DNA of 34,686 nucleotides from JAUSFM01 sp964343705 (GTDB lineage Archaea > Nanobdellota > Nanobdellia > Woesearchaeales > UBA12501): NCBI GenBank assembly GCA_964343705.1, contig CAYFJX010000012.1, positions 1 through 34,686 on the forward strand, given 5' to 3'. Shown here piece after piece: positions 28,622 to 34,686 of the stretch. The translations under genes and the position numbers were made by a program. Each line of letters begins with the position of its first letter. The stretch's first letter is position 1. The notes under the pieces were generated by a model, which saw only the letters and a list, made by a program, of their open reading frames with translations, had not been told where the DNA came from and ran no database searches.

Positions 28622-29125
28622 ATGGCAAAGCTCGAAAGAACATACATAATTCCTCTTCAAAAGGAATGGTGCAAAGTACCACAATACAAACGTGCAAAAA
28701 AAGCAGTTGTTGCAGTACGTCAGTTCTTAGAGAGACATATGAAAACAGATGATGTTAGAGTAGGTAACTTTCTTAACAAACATCTTTGGGCACGTGGAAT
28801 CAAAAATCCTCCCCGAAAAGTAAAAGTAAATGCATCAAGAGATGACGAAGGAGTTGTTAAAGTAGAATTGTTTGGAAAAGAGTACATTGATGTTAAAGCA
28901 GAAATGGAAAAGATAAAAGAACAAGCAAAAAAAGACGAAGCTAAGAAAGAAGAAAAGCCTGCAGAGAAAAAAGAAAGTAAGAAGGAAGAACCTGCTAAAA
29001 CAGAAGAAAAGAAAGAAGCTGCAAAAGAAGAACCAAAGAAAGCTGAAGCTAAAAAAGACGAAGCTCCTAAAAAAGAAGTGAAAGAAGACAGTAAAGAAGC
29101 GCCAACAGAAGATAAAAAAGAATAA
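28622..29125 (+). CDS. rpl31e: Ribosomal protein eL31 with long Lys/Glu/Ala tail
   Basis: The protein has 167 residues. The first ~90 are eL31 (LERTYIIPLQKEWCKVPQYK, RAKKAVVAVRQFLERHMK and DDVRVGNFLNKHLWARGIKN). The remaining ~70 are almost only Lys, Glu, Ala, Pro and Asp, a disordered tail that nearly doubles the family's usual length. eL31 sits at the tunnel exit, where factors dock, so the tail would project into that area. The in-frame TTG at 28613 is rejected in favour of the ATG at 28622. In many archaea aIF6 follows eL31; it does not here. Confidence 0.95.
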   Translation: MAKLERTYIIPLQKEWCKVPQYKRAKKAVVAVRQFLERHMKTDDVRVGNFLNKHLWARGIKNPPRKVKVNASRDDEGVVKVELFGKEYIDVKAEMEKIKEQAKKDEAKKEEKPAEKKESKKEEPAKTEEKKEAAKEEPKKAEAKKDEAPKKEVKEDSKEAPTEDKKE

Positions 29126-29137
29126 TTCTTATTTCTA

Positions 29138-29803
29138 CTATTTTATTGTATACCCAAATAAGGTTTCATAATACCCAGACCATAGCATTCCAAGGGTAAA
29201 CCCATACACTAATTCTTCAAGTGGTAACCCCAGGAAGAAAATCCCCCACAAGTTACTAAGGTTCCAGTACTGTTCAACAATTCCTGGATATACAATGGTT
29301 GTGCCATAAAAAAAGATAGAGTAGAAAATAAACATACATACACCACCCCACAACATTTTCTTTATCAGATCTTGACGACAAAGCATGACAAGCACAGCAC
29401 TCACAACCATGCCCGCCAGTACTGCGTAGATTCCTGGAAAAAACAAGAGTGAGGGGAAAAAAGAAAGCGGTGATAAAACCACCAACCACCAAAATGGTGT
29501 ACGCTCTTGCGTTGTTTTGACTAAAGTTTTTTGAAAGATCACTTCATACACCACTGCAGCAATTCCCCCTACAGCAAACGAGAAAATAATACTTTCAATA
29601 TCAAATCCAAAACGTGCAGCTAAGTCAAAAAGCGAAGGAGGAGTCCAATATTCAGGAACAAAAAGAAACTCTGTTAATCCAAGTGGTGCAGAAATACAAC
29701 TTACTAACCACATTTTTTTACGTACTTGTTTCTGTGTACAATAAATAATAAACCACACAGCAAGAATTGCCAATGATGCTGCAAACCAAGGATTCATTTT
29801 CAT
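29138..29803 (-). CDS. Lycopene-cyclase-domain membrane protein
   Basis: This 221-residue protein has about six or seven membrane segments. Two blocks identify the lycopene cyclase (CrtY-c/d, CarR) membrane family: FVPEYWTPPSLFDL then FDIESIIFSFAVGG, and near the C-terminus NLWGIFFLGLPLEELVYGFT with the conserved P-x-EE pair. Characterised relatives cyclise lycopene ends, but many archaeal proteins with this domain occur without carotenoid genes, and none is seen here. Its ATG overlaps the stop of the upstream thioredoxin lipoprotein (ATGA), so the two are translationally coupled. Confidence 0.8.
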   Translation of the reverse strand: MKMNPWFAASLAILAVWFIIYCTQKQVRKKMWLVSCISAPLGLTEFLFVPEYWTPPSLFDLAARFGFDIESIIFSFAVGGIAAVVYEVIFQKTLVKTTQERTPFWWLVVLSPLSFFPSLLFFPGIYAVLAGMVVSAVLVMLCRQDLIKKMLWGGVCMFIFYSIFFYGTTIVYPGIVEQYWNLSNLWGIFFLGLPLEELVYGFTLGMLWSGYYETLFGYTIK

Positions 29804-30141
29804 GAGGGTAACTCACAACCACTAACAGCTGCTAGTTTAGCAAGAGATTGTGTTCCAGAAAGTTTCTCTTCCCCAACTACCCATGTTGGAAAGCCTTCCA
29901 CACCAGCTTCTTCACACAAGGAAGCTGCTTTGTCACAATCAGTGTATATAATGTTCTTAAACGAGCTACCAAAAAGTTCTTTTTGTGCTTTACAATGAGG
30001 ACACCATTCTGTACCATACATAGTAGCACCCTTAGCAGAAAGACACGTAGCAAAATCATCATATTTTCCAGGGCCACCACATGCTGTAAGTAAGAATACA
30101 ACTGCAGATAACAAAACAACCACACCTAACTTTGACACCAT
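29800..30141 (-). CDS. Thioredoxin-fold lipoprotein
   Basis: This 113-residue protein has a hydrophobic signal segment ending in the lipobox LLTAC (Cys21), so the mature protein should be lipid-anchored on the outer face of the membrane. The thioredoxin-like domain has the redox motif WCPHC (Cys47, Cys50) and a later cis-Pro-type GFPTWVVG. The sequence TEWCPHCKAQKELFGSSFKN and the extra Cys pair (TDCDKAASLC) resemble thioredoxin domains fused to VKOR. Probable role: disulphide exchange outside the cell. The ATG at 30141 is chosen because a TATA box lies 27 nt upstream and it gives a normal signal length. Confidence 0.85.
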   Translation of the reverse strand: MVSKLGVVVLLSAVVFLLTACGGPGKYDDFATCLSAKGATMYGTEWCPHCKAQKELFGSSFKNIIYTDCDKAASLCEEAGVEGFPTWVVGEEKLSGTQSLAKLAAVSGCELPS

Positions 30142-30163
30142 ACACCCCATACATTTTCTCTTG

Positions 30164-30172
30164 TTTTTAAAG
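30164..30172 (-). promoter_or_regulatory. TATA box of the thioredoxin lipoprotein unit
   Basis: CTTTAAAAA on the minus strand is centred 27 nt from the ATG at 30141. Confidence 0.6.
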
Positions 30173-30185
30173 ATTGTGATCAAAA

Positions 30186-30196
30186 CCTTATTAAAC
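30186..30196 (+). promoter_or_regulatory. TATA box of cbf5
   Basis: CTTATTAAACC is centred about 27 nt before the ATG at 30218. Confidence 0.6.
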
Positions 30197-30217
30197 CACC
30201 CTTAATCACAACCATGT

Positions 30218-32713
30218 ATGGCAGAGAAATTACCTTTTGAAACAGTAAAACGTAAGGTGCTAGTAAAAAAGCAAGCAAAAGCAAATCCTGACATGGGTTG
30301 TGACCCAAACAAGCGCACTATACCTGAACTTATCAAGTATGGCATTGTAAACATAGACAAACCAAAGGGCCCAACTAGCCATCAGGTAAGCTCGTATGTA
30401 CAGAAAATTCTTGGTGTTTCAAAAGCAGGACATAGTGGAACCCTTGACCCAAGAGTTACTGGCGTGCTTCCTATTGCTCTTGCTCAAGCAACAAAAACAA
30501 CACAGACACTCCTCAAAGCAGGAAAGGAATATGTGTGTATTATGCACTTGCACAAAGCAGTTGATGAAAAAAAGATTAGAGCTGCTATCAAATCTTTTAT
30601 TGGTGAAATCACACAACTGCCACCCATTAAGTCAGCTGTCAAGCGAGAAGAACGACAACGAACAATATACTACATTAAGGTTATTGAAATTGATGGCCAA
30701 GATGTTCTTTTCAAAGTTGGATGCCAAGCAGGAACATACATTAGAAAATTGTGCTTACACCCACAAACAAATATTTGGACAAAGAACGGCTTCATAAGTG
30801 CTTCTGATTTTTTTTTAGATTGCCAAACAGTCTATTCACATAAGGAAGGCATGATACTTGAAAAAAATCCTTCTGCAACCCAGAAAATACAATCTCCATC
30901 AAAGTTAATTAAAGTTACAATGGCTTCAGGAATTGATATCATAGTAACACCAGATCATGAACTCTTAACTTCCAGTAAAAAAGGCTATAAGATGATGGAA
31001 GCACAAGCACTAAAAAAAGGAGACTTCCTTGCAAAGAGTTTAGTGTTTCCCGATAGCTGCAAGAAATTCTTCATTGCTGATCTCTTAGATGATGAGTATT
31101 ATATTCAACAAGAAGACATTAAACAAAGATGCAAAAAGGCTTTCATTGCAAAATATGGCAGTATTAGAGAAATGTATCGTAAACTTAAACTTGATAGAAA
31201 AGCATTCTTATCAAAATCGAGCCATGCAATTTCCATAAAACATCTAAAACTTGCAGGAATCTATGAGGAAGTAAAAAGAGATATTCACACATTCAAAACA
31301 CAAAAAGGAACTGTGATTAGAATGAAAGAACTTAATGAAGATTTCTTCAACTTGCTTGGTTTGATCGCCTCAGATGGAAACAATACAAAAGAAAAGAAGA
31401 CCACACGTTATACAAGAATTAAATTCCATAATAAAGAAGAGGTTCTTATTGACAATTTCCTAAAAAGATGCCAGAAACTTTTTCCTTCAGTTCCTATTTC
31501 TAAAAAATCCATGAAGAATAATTTATGGGAAGTTGATACAGCCAATAGCTTTCTAGCAACAATAGCGGCTTCTCTAGGAATCAGAAGTCCGCAAAAAAAT
31601 TCTGATTTACTCCCGGTTGTAAATGCAGGGAAAAATCTGGTGAGGGCTTTCTTAAAAGGTTATTTCGATGGGGATGGATCAGCTTATTACAAACAGAAAG
31701 AAGATCCCTTAGCACACCACACTAACATAAGATTTCACACTGGTAATAGCAGAGATGCAAACCGGATACATACCATGCTTCTTAAAGTTGGAATCCCTAA
31801 CAAAATATTCTCAAGGAGGGTTAAGATTAAAGGGAGAATCTGCAAAATTTTTGACATTTCAGTAGAAACTCTCGCAGGAAAAAATAAATTTATCAGAGAA
31901 GTAGGAAGTGATCATCCATTAAAGAAAGCAAAATTTGAAAAAATTAGTTCGGTTAAAGACAATTACGCTATTGATGACCACTATTATGTAGGATTCCATT
32001 TCAAAGAAGAAATCAGAAAGAATAAAGCTAAGTTGCATAAGATGGGTGGGAATCTAACCAGAATCCTTAGCAACAACATCCCTGTGACCAAAGGATTTTA
32101 TAGAAAAGCATCAAAAATAGTAAACATACCTAAACTTGATGATTTTATAATCGAAAAAATCAAATCAATTGAAATCATCAAAGGGACTGACTATGTCTAT
32201 GACATGACAGTTCCAGGAACCCATAATTTTCTCATTGCAACAGGATTTGTTTCCTCTAACTGCCACGACCTTGGGGAAAAATTAGAGTGTGGAGCACACA
32301 TGGCAGAATTACGAAGAACAAAAGCAGGACCATTTCAAGAAGATACACTTGTTACACTACATGATTTACAAGACGCATGGTGGTATTACAAAAACAAAAA
32401 AGACGACAAACGTATTAGAAAAGTAGTACAGCCCATGGAAAATGCAATAACACACATCCCCAAGGTGTGGGTGTTAGACACTGCTGTTTCAACTATGTGT
32501 CATGGCGCTGATTTGAAAGCACCTGGCCTATCAAAAGTGGAATCAGATATCATACAGAAAGACATGGTTGCTGTAATGACGTTAAAAGAAGAGCTTATTG
32601 CACTTGGTGTTGCCCAGGGCACTAGTAGTGAACTTGTTGCAAAAGAAAAAGGTGTTGTTGTTAAAATTGAAAAAGTGTTTATGGAACCAGAGCTGTACAA
32701 GAAAGTTAAGTAG
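30218..32713 (+). CDS. cbf5: Cbf5, H/ACA pseudouridine synthase, interrupted by an intein
   Basis: The precursor has 831 residues, of which 328 are Cbf5. The catalytic Asp77 is in GHSGTLDPRVTGVLPIA. The N-extein ends GTYIRKL and the C-extein resumes CHDLGEKLECGAHMAELRRT, which together restore the conserved TYIRxLCHD motif of TruB/Cbf5. A PUA domain closes the protein (KVWVLDTAVSTMCHGADLKA and later). Cbf5 with Nop10 (encoded at 11430), Gar1 and L7Ae modifies rRNA, and it can act on tRNA position 55. Because the intein breaks an active-site motif, the enzyme should be inactive until splicing. A TATA box predicts a leaderless mRNA. Confidence 0.95.
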   Translation: MAEKLPFETVKRKVLVKKQAKANPDMGCDPNKRTIPELIKYGIVNIDKPKGPTSHQVSSYVQKILGVSKAGHSGTLDPRVTGVLPIALAQATKTTQTLLKAGKEYVCIMHLHKAVDEKKIRAAIKSFIGEITQLPPIKSAVKREERQRTIYYIKVIEIDGQDVLFKVGCQAGTYIRKLCLHPQTNIWTKNGFISASDFFLDCQTVYSHKEGMILEKNPSATQKIQSPSKLIKVTMASGIDIIVTPDHELLTSSKKGYKMMEAQALKKGDFLAKSLVFPDSCKKFFIADLLDDEYYIQQEDIKQRCKKAFIAKYGSIREMYRKLKLDRKAFLSKSSHAISIKHLKLAGIYEEVKRDIHTFKTQKGTVIRMKELNEDFFNLLGLIASDGNNTKEKKTTRYTRIKFHNKEEVLIDNFLKRCQKLFPSVPISKKSMKNNLWEVDTANSFLATIAASLGIRSPQKNSDLLPVVNAGKNLVRAFLKGYFDGDGSAYYKQKEDPLAHHTNIRFHTGNSRDANRIHTMLLKVGIPNKIFSRRVKIKGRICKIFDISVETLAGKNKFIREVGSDHPLKKAKFEKISSVKDNYAIDDHYYVGFHFKEEIRKNKAKLHKMGGNLTRILSNNIPVTKGFYRKASKIVNIPKLDDFIIEKIKSIEIIKGTDYVYDMTVPGTHNFLIATGFVSSNCHDLGEKLECGAHMAELRRTKAGPFQEDTLVTLHDLQDAWWYYKNKKDDKRIRKVVQPMENAITHIPKVWVLDTAVSTMCHGADLKAPGLSKVESDIIQKDMVAVMTLKEELIALGVAQGTSSELVAKEKGVVVKIEKVFMEPELYKKVK
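30752..32260 (+). mobile_element. Intein with LAGLIDADG homing endonuclease, inserted in cbf5
   Basis: The 503 residues begin at Cys179 of the precursor (CLHPQTNIWTKNG, block A) and end ...TGFVSSN before extein Cys. Block B is TPDHELLT and block F is YVYDMTVPGTHNFLIATG. Two dodecapeptide motifs of the LAGLIDADG class are present: LLGLIASDG near intein residue 201 and LKGYFDGDG near residue 300, so the homing endonuclease looks intact. The penultimate residue, usually His, is Ser (SSN), a variant tolerated in some inteins. The nucleophiles Cys1 and Cys+1 are both present. Confidence 0.95.
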
Positions 32714-33278
32714 CATAGAGTGCTTGTTCTATTGTTGGTTGATATTGTGTAAAAATGCGTTGCATTAATGTAACATCTTCAAGATTGTGCTCAAGTGTTT
32801 CTTGAATTTTTGGTGTTTCTCGTGTTTCCTCATCCTTGACAAGAGAATACATAACAGCTCCACTGAGATAACACGCTGCAGCAATAGTTAAGCTAACCTT
32901 CCAAAATGGTGTAAAACCTGTTACCACCAATGATGTTGTTGCCATGCCTCCTCCATGTAATAACCCTTTTGCAATGGGCAACACAGCTGAAGAATAGGAT
33001 TTAATATGTTCAGGTAATGTTTCTCTAAATGCCTCACTATCAAAATACTTGCCAAGATGTTGTTTAAGACCTGTTTGAAATTTTCGAAAAAGAACCCCCT
33101 GCTCCTTTTCATCAGAACTCTGGTATGCTTTTTTTAAGTAGCGAAGACTCCATGCTCCCTCAGGAGCTCCAAGATGTTCATTGTCAAAGCCATTCTGATA
33201 CCTATCAATAGCAGTAAGTACAACACCGACTAGGTGGTTTTCATGTTCACTAGCCACAGTCTCAGCAACATCAGCCAT
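32706..33278 (-). CDS. Unknown protein with two membrane segments
   Basis: The protein has 190 residues with no family recognised. A charged N-terminal ~95 residues (LEHHx-rich, with WSLRYLKKAYQSSDEKEQGV) precede two hydrophobic stretches at about 105-125 and 126-148 (GLLHGGGMATTSLVVTGF; VSLTIAAACYLSGAVMYSLV), then an acidic tail. It resembles the neighbouring gene at 33705 in layout: soluble charged part, membrane hairpin, charged tail. The 3' end overlaps that of cbf5 by 8 nt, tail to tail. A TATA box 27 nt upstream gives a leaderless start. Confidence 0.6.
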   Translation of the reverse strand: MADVAETVASEHENHLVGVVLTAIDRYQNGFDNEHLGAPEGAWSLRYLKKAYQSSDEKEQGVLFRKFQTGLKQHLGKYFDSEAFRETLPEHIKSYSSAVLPIAKGLLHGGGMATTSLVVTGFTPFWKVSLTIAAACYLSGAVMYSLVKDEETRETPKIQETLEHNLEDVTLMQRIFTQYQPTIEQALYAT

Positions 33279-33298
33279 ACCCCACAGTATAAGGAAAA

Positions 33299-33313
33299 GG
33301 TTTAAATAAATAG
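33299..33313. promoter_or_regulatory. Bidirectional TATA element
   Basis: GGTTTAAATAAATAG lies 27 nt upstream of the leftward start at 33278. It is also about 26 nt before a rightward start site at 33331, where an AGGTGG ribosome-binding site (33331-33336) serves the ATG at 33343. Confidence 0.5.
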
Positions 33314-33342
33314 CGGTTATACTACTCTATAGGTGGTTTTGT

Positions 33343-33708
33343 ATGAGCTTGAGAAGCCTAATTAAGGAATATGTAGGAGCTGGGATTCCCGGGGGGTTAA
33401 TATACCAGTACGCACAATACGCAGTAACACTTATGTCAACAAATGATGCTCCAAGAGCAGCTGCGCACGGTGCCTGGGCTGAGCTTATCAGAACAGGGCT
33501 TACCATAGGAATTGCAACTGGTGAACAAGCAAATTTTGAAGGGTACGCAATGGTAGCTGCAACCTATTTTGCCTCAACTGCACTAGCAAAACTACACTTA
33601 GAAAGAGTAAAGAGAGGACGAGATGGATTTAGCACTCAAACAAAAACAACAGTTGCTGATCTAACTCCACCAAAAATACATCCAAGTAAGTTAGAAGATA
33701 AACTTTAA
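33343..33708 (+). CDS. Small unknown membrane-associated protein
   Basis: This 121-residue protein has moderately hydrophobic, alanine- and glycine-rich segments (VGAGIPGGLIYQYAQYAVTL; AMVAATYFASTALAKLHL), then a basic, polar tail. No family is recognised. The start is supported by AGGTGG 6 nt upstream. Its last 4 nt overlap the converging gene at 33705. Confidence 0.55.
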   Translation: MSLRSLIKEYVGAGIPGGLIYQYAQYAVTLMSTNDAPRAAAHGAWAELIRTGLTIGIATGEQANFEGYAMVAATYFASTALAKLHLERVKRGRDGFSTQTKTTVADLTPPKIHPSKLEDKL

Positions 33709-34352
33709 AGTGGCGTGTGTAATGCTTCAAGAACCGCATCTTTACGCTCTTCAAGCACGTACTGTGTGAGCGCATCAACATGTTCTAGAACTTCTTCATG
33801 ATGATCTACACCCTTGTAAAAGCGAAGAGTCTCAACTTCTTGAACTTGCTCTTGGTAAATACCCATCATGTTACCAGTCCCTACACCAACTGCGAGCACA
33901 CCTAACAAGGCTACATAGAGCGGTGCACCAAAACCAAGGGAGAGAATACTTACAGCAGCAAAAGCCCCACTCACCATCCCAAGTATCTTTGCATGCTTAT
34001 TTTGTTTATCATATTGTTCTCGTTGTTCATCTGGGATACCATGCCGAACCATAAAATCATGACCATGAACACCATAATGTTCATGAAGAAGCATACCAAA
34101 TCGAGATTGCACTGAGTGAAGTGAATCACCTTTTTCATAGTGTCGTACAAGCCAGTCAAGAAAATAGTTACATGATTCATAAACATCCTTATCCTGCTCA
34201 TCTCTTTTCTTCTTAAAGCGATCATTGGTATTTGGATATTTTGGTTTGAAAGGTTCACGTGTTACCTGCCTGCAAAAACCAATTCCTTTGAGCATAAGTT
34301 CTAACGCAGACTCACCATAGTTTTCTACAACATCCCCCACTTTACTCACCAT
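33705..34352 (-). CDS. Unknown protein with a membrane hairpin
   Basis: The protein has 215 residues with no family recognised. Residues 1-125 are charged and helical, rich in His, Tyr and Lys (DVYESCNYFLDWLVRHYEKG; HEHYGVHGHDFMVRHG). Residues ~130-165 hold one or two hydrophobic segments (MVSGAFAAVSILSLGFGAPL; VALLGVLAVGVGTG). An acidic helical tail follows. Its ATG overlaps the end of the DUF357 gene by 11 nt, so the two are translationally coupled and may work together. Confidence 0.6.
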   Translation of the reverse strand: MVSKVGDVVENYGESALELMLKGIGFCRQVTREPFKPKYPNTNDRFKKKRDEQDKDVYESCNYFLDWLVRHYEKGDSLHSVQSRFGMLLHEHYGVHGHDFMVRHGIPDEQREQYDKQNKHAKILGMVSGAFAAVSILSLGFGAPLYVALLGVLAVGVGTGNMMGIYQEQVQEVETLRFYKGVDHHEEVLEHVDALTQYVLEERKDAVLEALHTPL

Positions 34353-34641
34353 CTACAGTGAACAATCTACTATCAGTCACTTTAAACAATCCAATGCGTG
34401 CACCAGCATCAAGCCAACCATGCGCATAGTTTAATGCTGCAAAGGCATTAACAATTTCTCCATTGTCACGAAAGTGTTCAGCATCTTTGTAATAGCGCTG
34501 TGCCATGTCAAGAAAATCACGTGCTTGATCTTGCCGATCCATGCACATCTCTGTTGCCTTAACTTTTTCAAGAGCTTCGCGAGTGATACCAAAATATTTG
34601 GTAAGTCGCTCTTGGCTTATTTCGCTGGTTTTTTGGTTCAT
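34342..34641 (-). CDS. DUF357 protein
   Basis: This 99-residue helical protein is of the archaeal DUF357 family. The signature RDFLDMAQRYYKDAEHFRDN, then IVNAFAALNYAHGWLDAGAR matches the family's two-helix hairpin. The function is unknown. The ATG at 34641 (MNQKTSEI) is chosen because a TATA box lies 26 nt upstream; the start 18 nt earlier would fall too close to it. It heads a two-gene unit with 33705-34352. Confidence 0.9.
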   Translation of the reverse strand: MNQKTSEISQERLTKYFGITREALEKVKATEMCMDRQDQARDFLDMAQRYYKDAEHFRDNGEIVNAFAALNYAHGWLDAGARIGLFKVTDSRLFTVDGE

Positions 34642-34660
34642 AAGGCCTAAAACAGCCAAG

Positions 34661-34673
34661 TCCTATATAAGCC
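34661..34673 (-). promoter_or_regulatory. TATA box of the DUF357 unit
   Basis: GGCTTATATAGGA on the minus strand is centred 26 nt upstream of the ATG at 34641. Confidence 0.65.
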
Positions 34674-34686
34674 TTATGCTTGAGTG

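Noticed and set aside
1..34686. CRISPR array or prophage
   Set aside because: No regularly spaced repeats, cas genes, integrase or phage structural genes were seen.

Overview
This window looks like a chromosomal segment of a small-genome archaeon, most plausibly a DPANN-type lineage related to Woesearchaeota or Pacearchaeota. The evidence is gene content: archaeal ribosomal proteins (eL42, eS27, eS8, eL37, eS19, eL39, eL31), aIF2-alpha, Nop10, Cbf5, an Sm-like protein, PDCD5, a GINS subunit, class I lysyl-tRNA synthetase, a methanogen-type S-layer protein, DUF357, and TATA boxes centred 26-30 nt before start codons. Many first genes of transcription units therefore appear leaderless, while downstream or highly expressed genes carry Shine-Dalgarno sequences of the GGAGGTGATC type. 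The lineage is inferred from content only.

Layout. 1-3.4 kb: the C-terminal end of a membrane-anchored surface protein, an APH-family kinase, a secreted orphan whose 3' end is duplicated around a REP-like palindrome, and a nucleotidyltransferase. 3.4-9.1 kb: lysS (class I), then a leftward run of a small ORF, a Kef-type K+/H+ antiporter, a YhbY-like RNA-binding protein and a 496-residue zinc-ribbon orphan. 9.1-12.4 kb: a cloverleaf-like inverted-repeat element, a YdeI-family protein, and a leftward aIF2-alpha/nop10 operon whose last gene resembles methylphosphonate synthase. 12.5-14.5 kb: a JAMM metalloprotease-like gene and an ornithine carbamoyltransferase homologue with altered substrate residues, inserted between aIF2-alpha/nop10 and eL42/eS27. 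15-17.7 kb: DUF1003, Gins51, and a radical SAM protein with a TRAM-like tail.

17.7-18.5 kb is a non-coding tRNA island. It holds two long-variable-arm tRNA genes, each with a 31-nt intron in the T-loop set in a textbook bulge-helix-bulge motif, plus decayed tRNA-like copies. 18.5-26 kb: a glycosyltransferase, a HAD phosphatase, a RelE-type toxin-antitoxin pair, the S-layer gene with a roughly 136-nt structured leader, a GT2-TPR protein, and eS8. 26-29.1 kb: a CheR-like methyltransferase, the lsm/eL37 pair, and the eS19-PDCD5-eL39-eL31 operon behind a structured leader. 29.1-34.7 kb: a lycopene-cyclase-domain membrane protein coupled to a thioredoxin lipoprotein, cbf5 interrupted by a 503-residue LAGLIDADG intein, and a cluster of small membrane orphans headed by DUF357.

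The strongest candidates for something new are the paired T-loop tRNA introns, whose host tRNAs show an anticodon/variable-arm conflict; the methylphosphonate-synthase-like enzyme in a translation operon; the intein in cbf5; and the carbamoyltransferase with a rewritten ornithine pocket.
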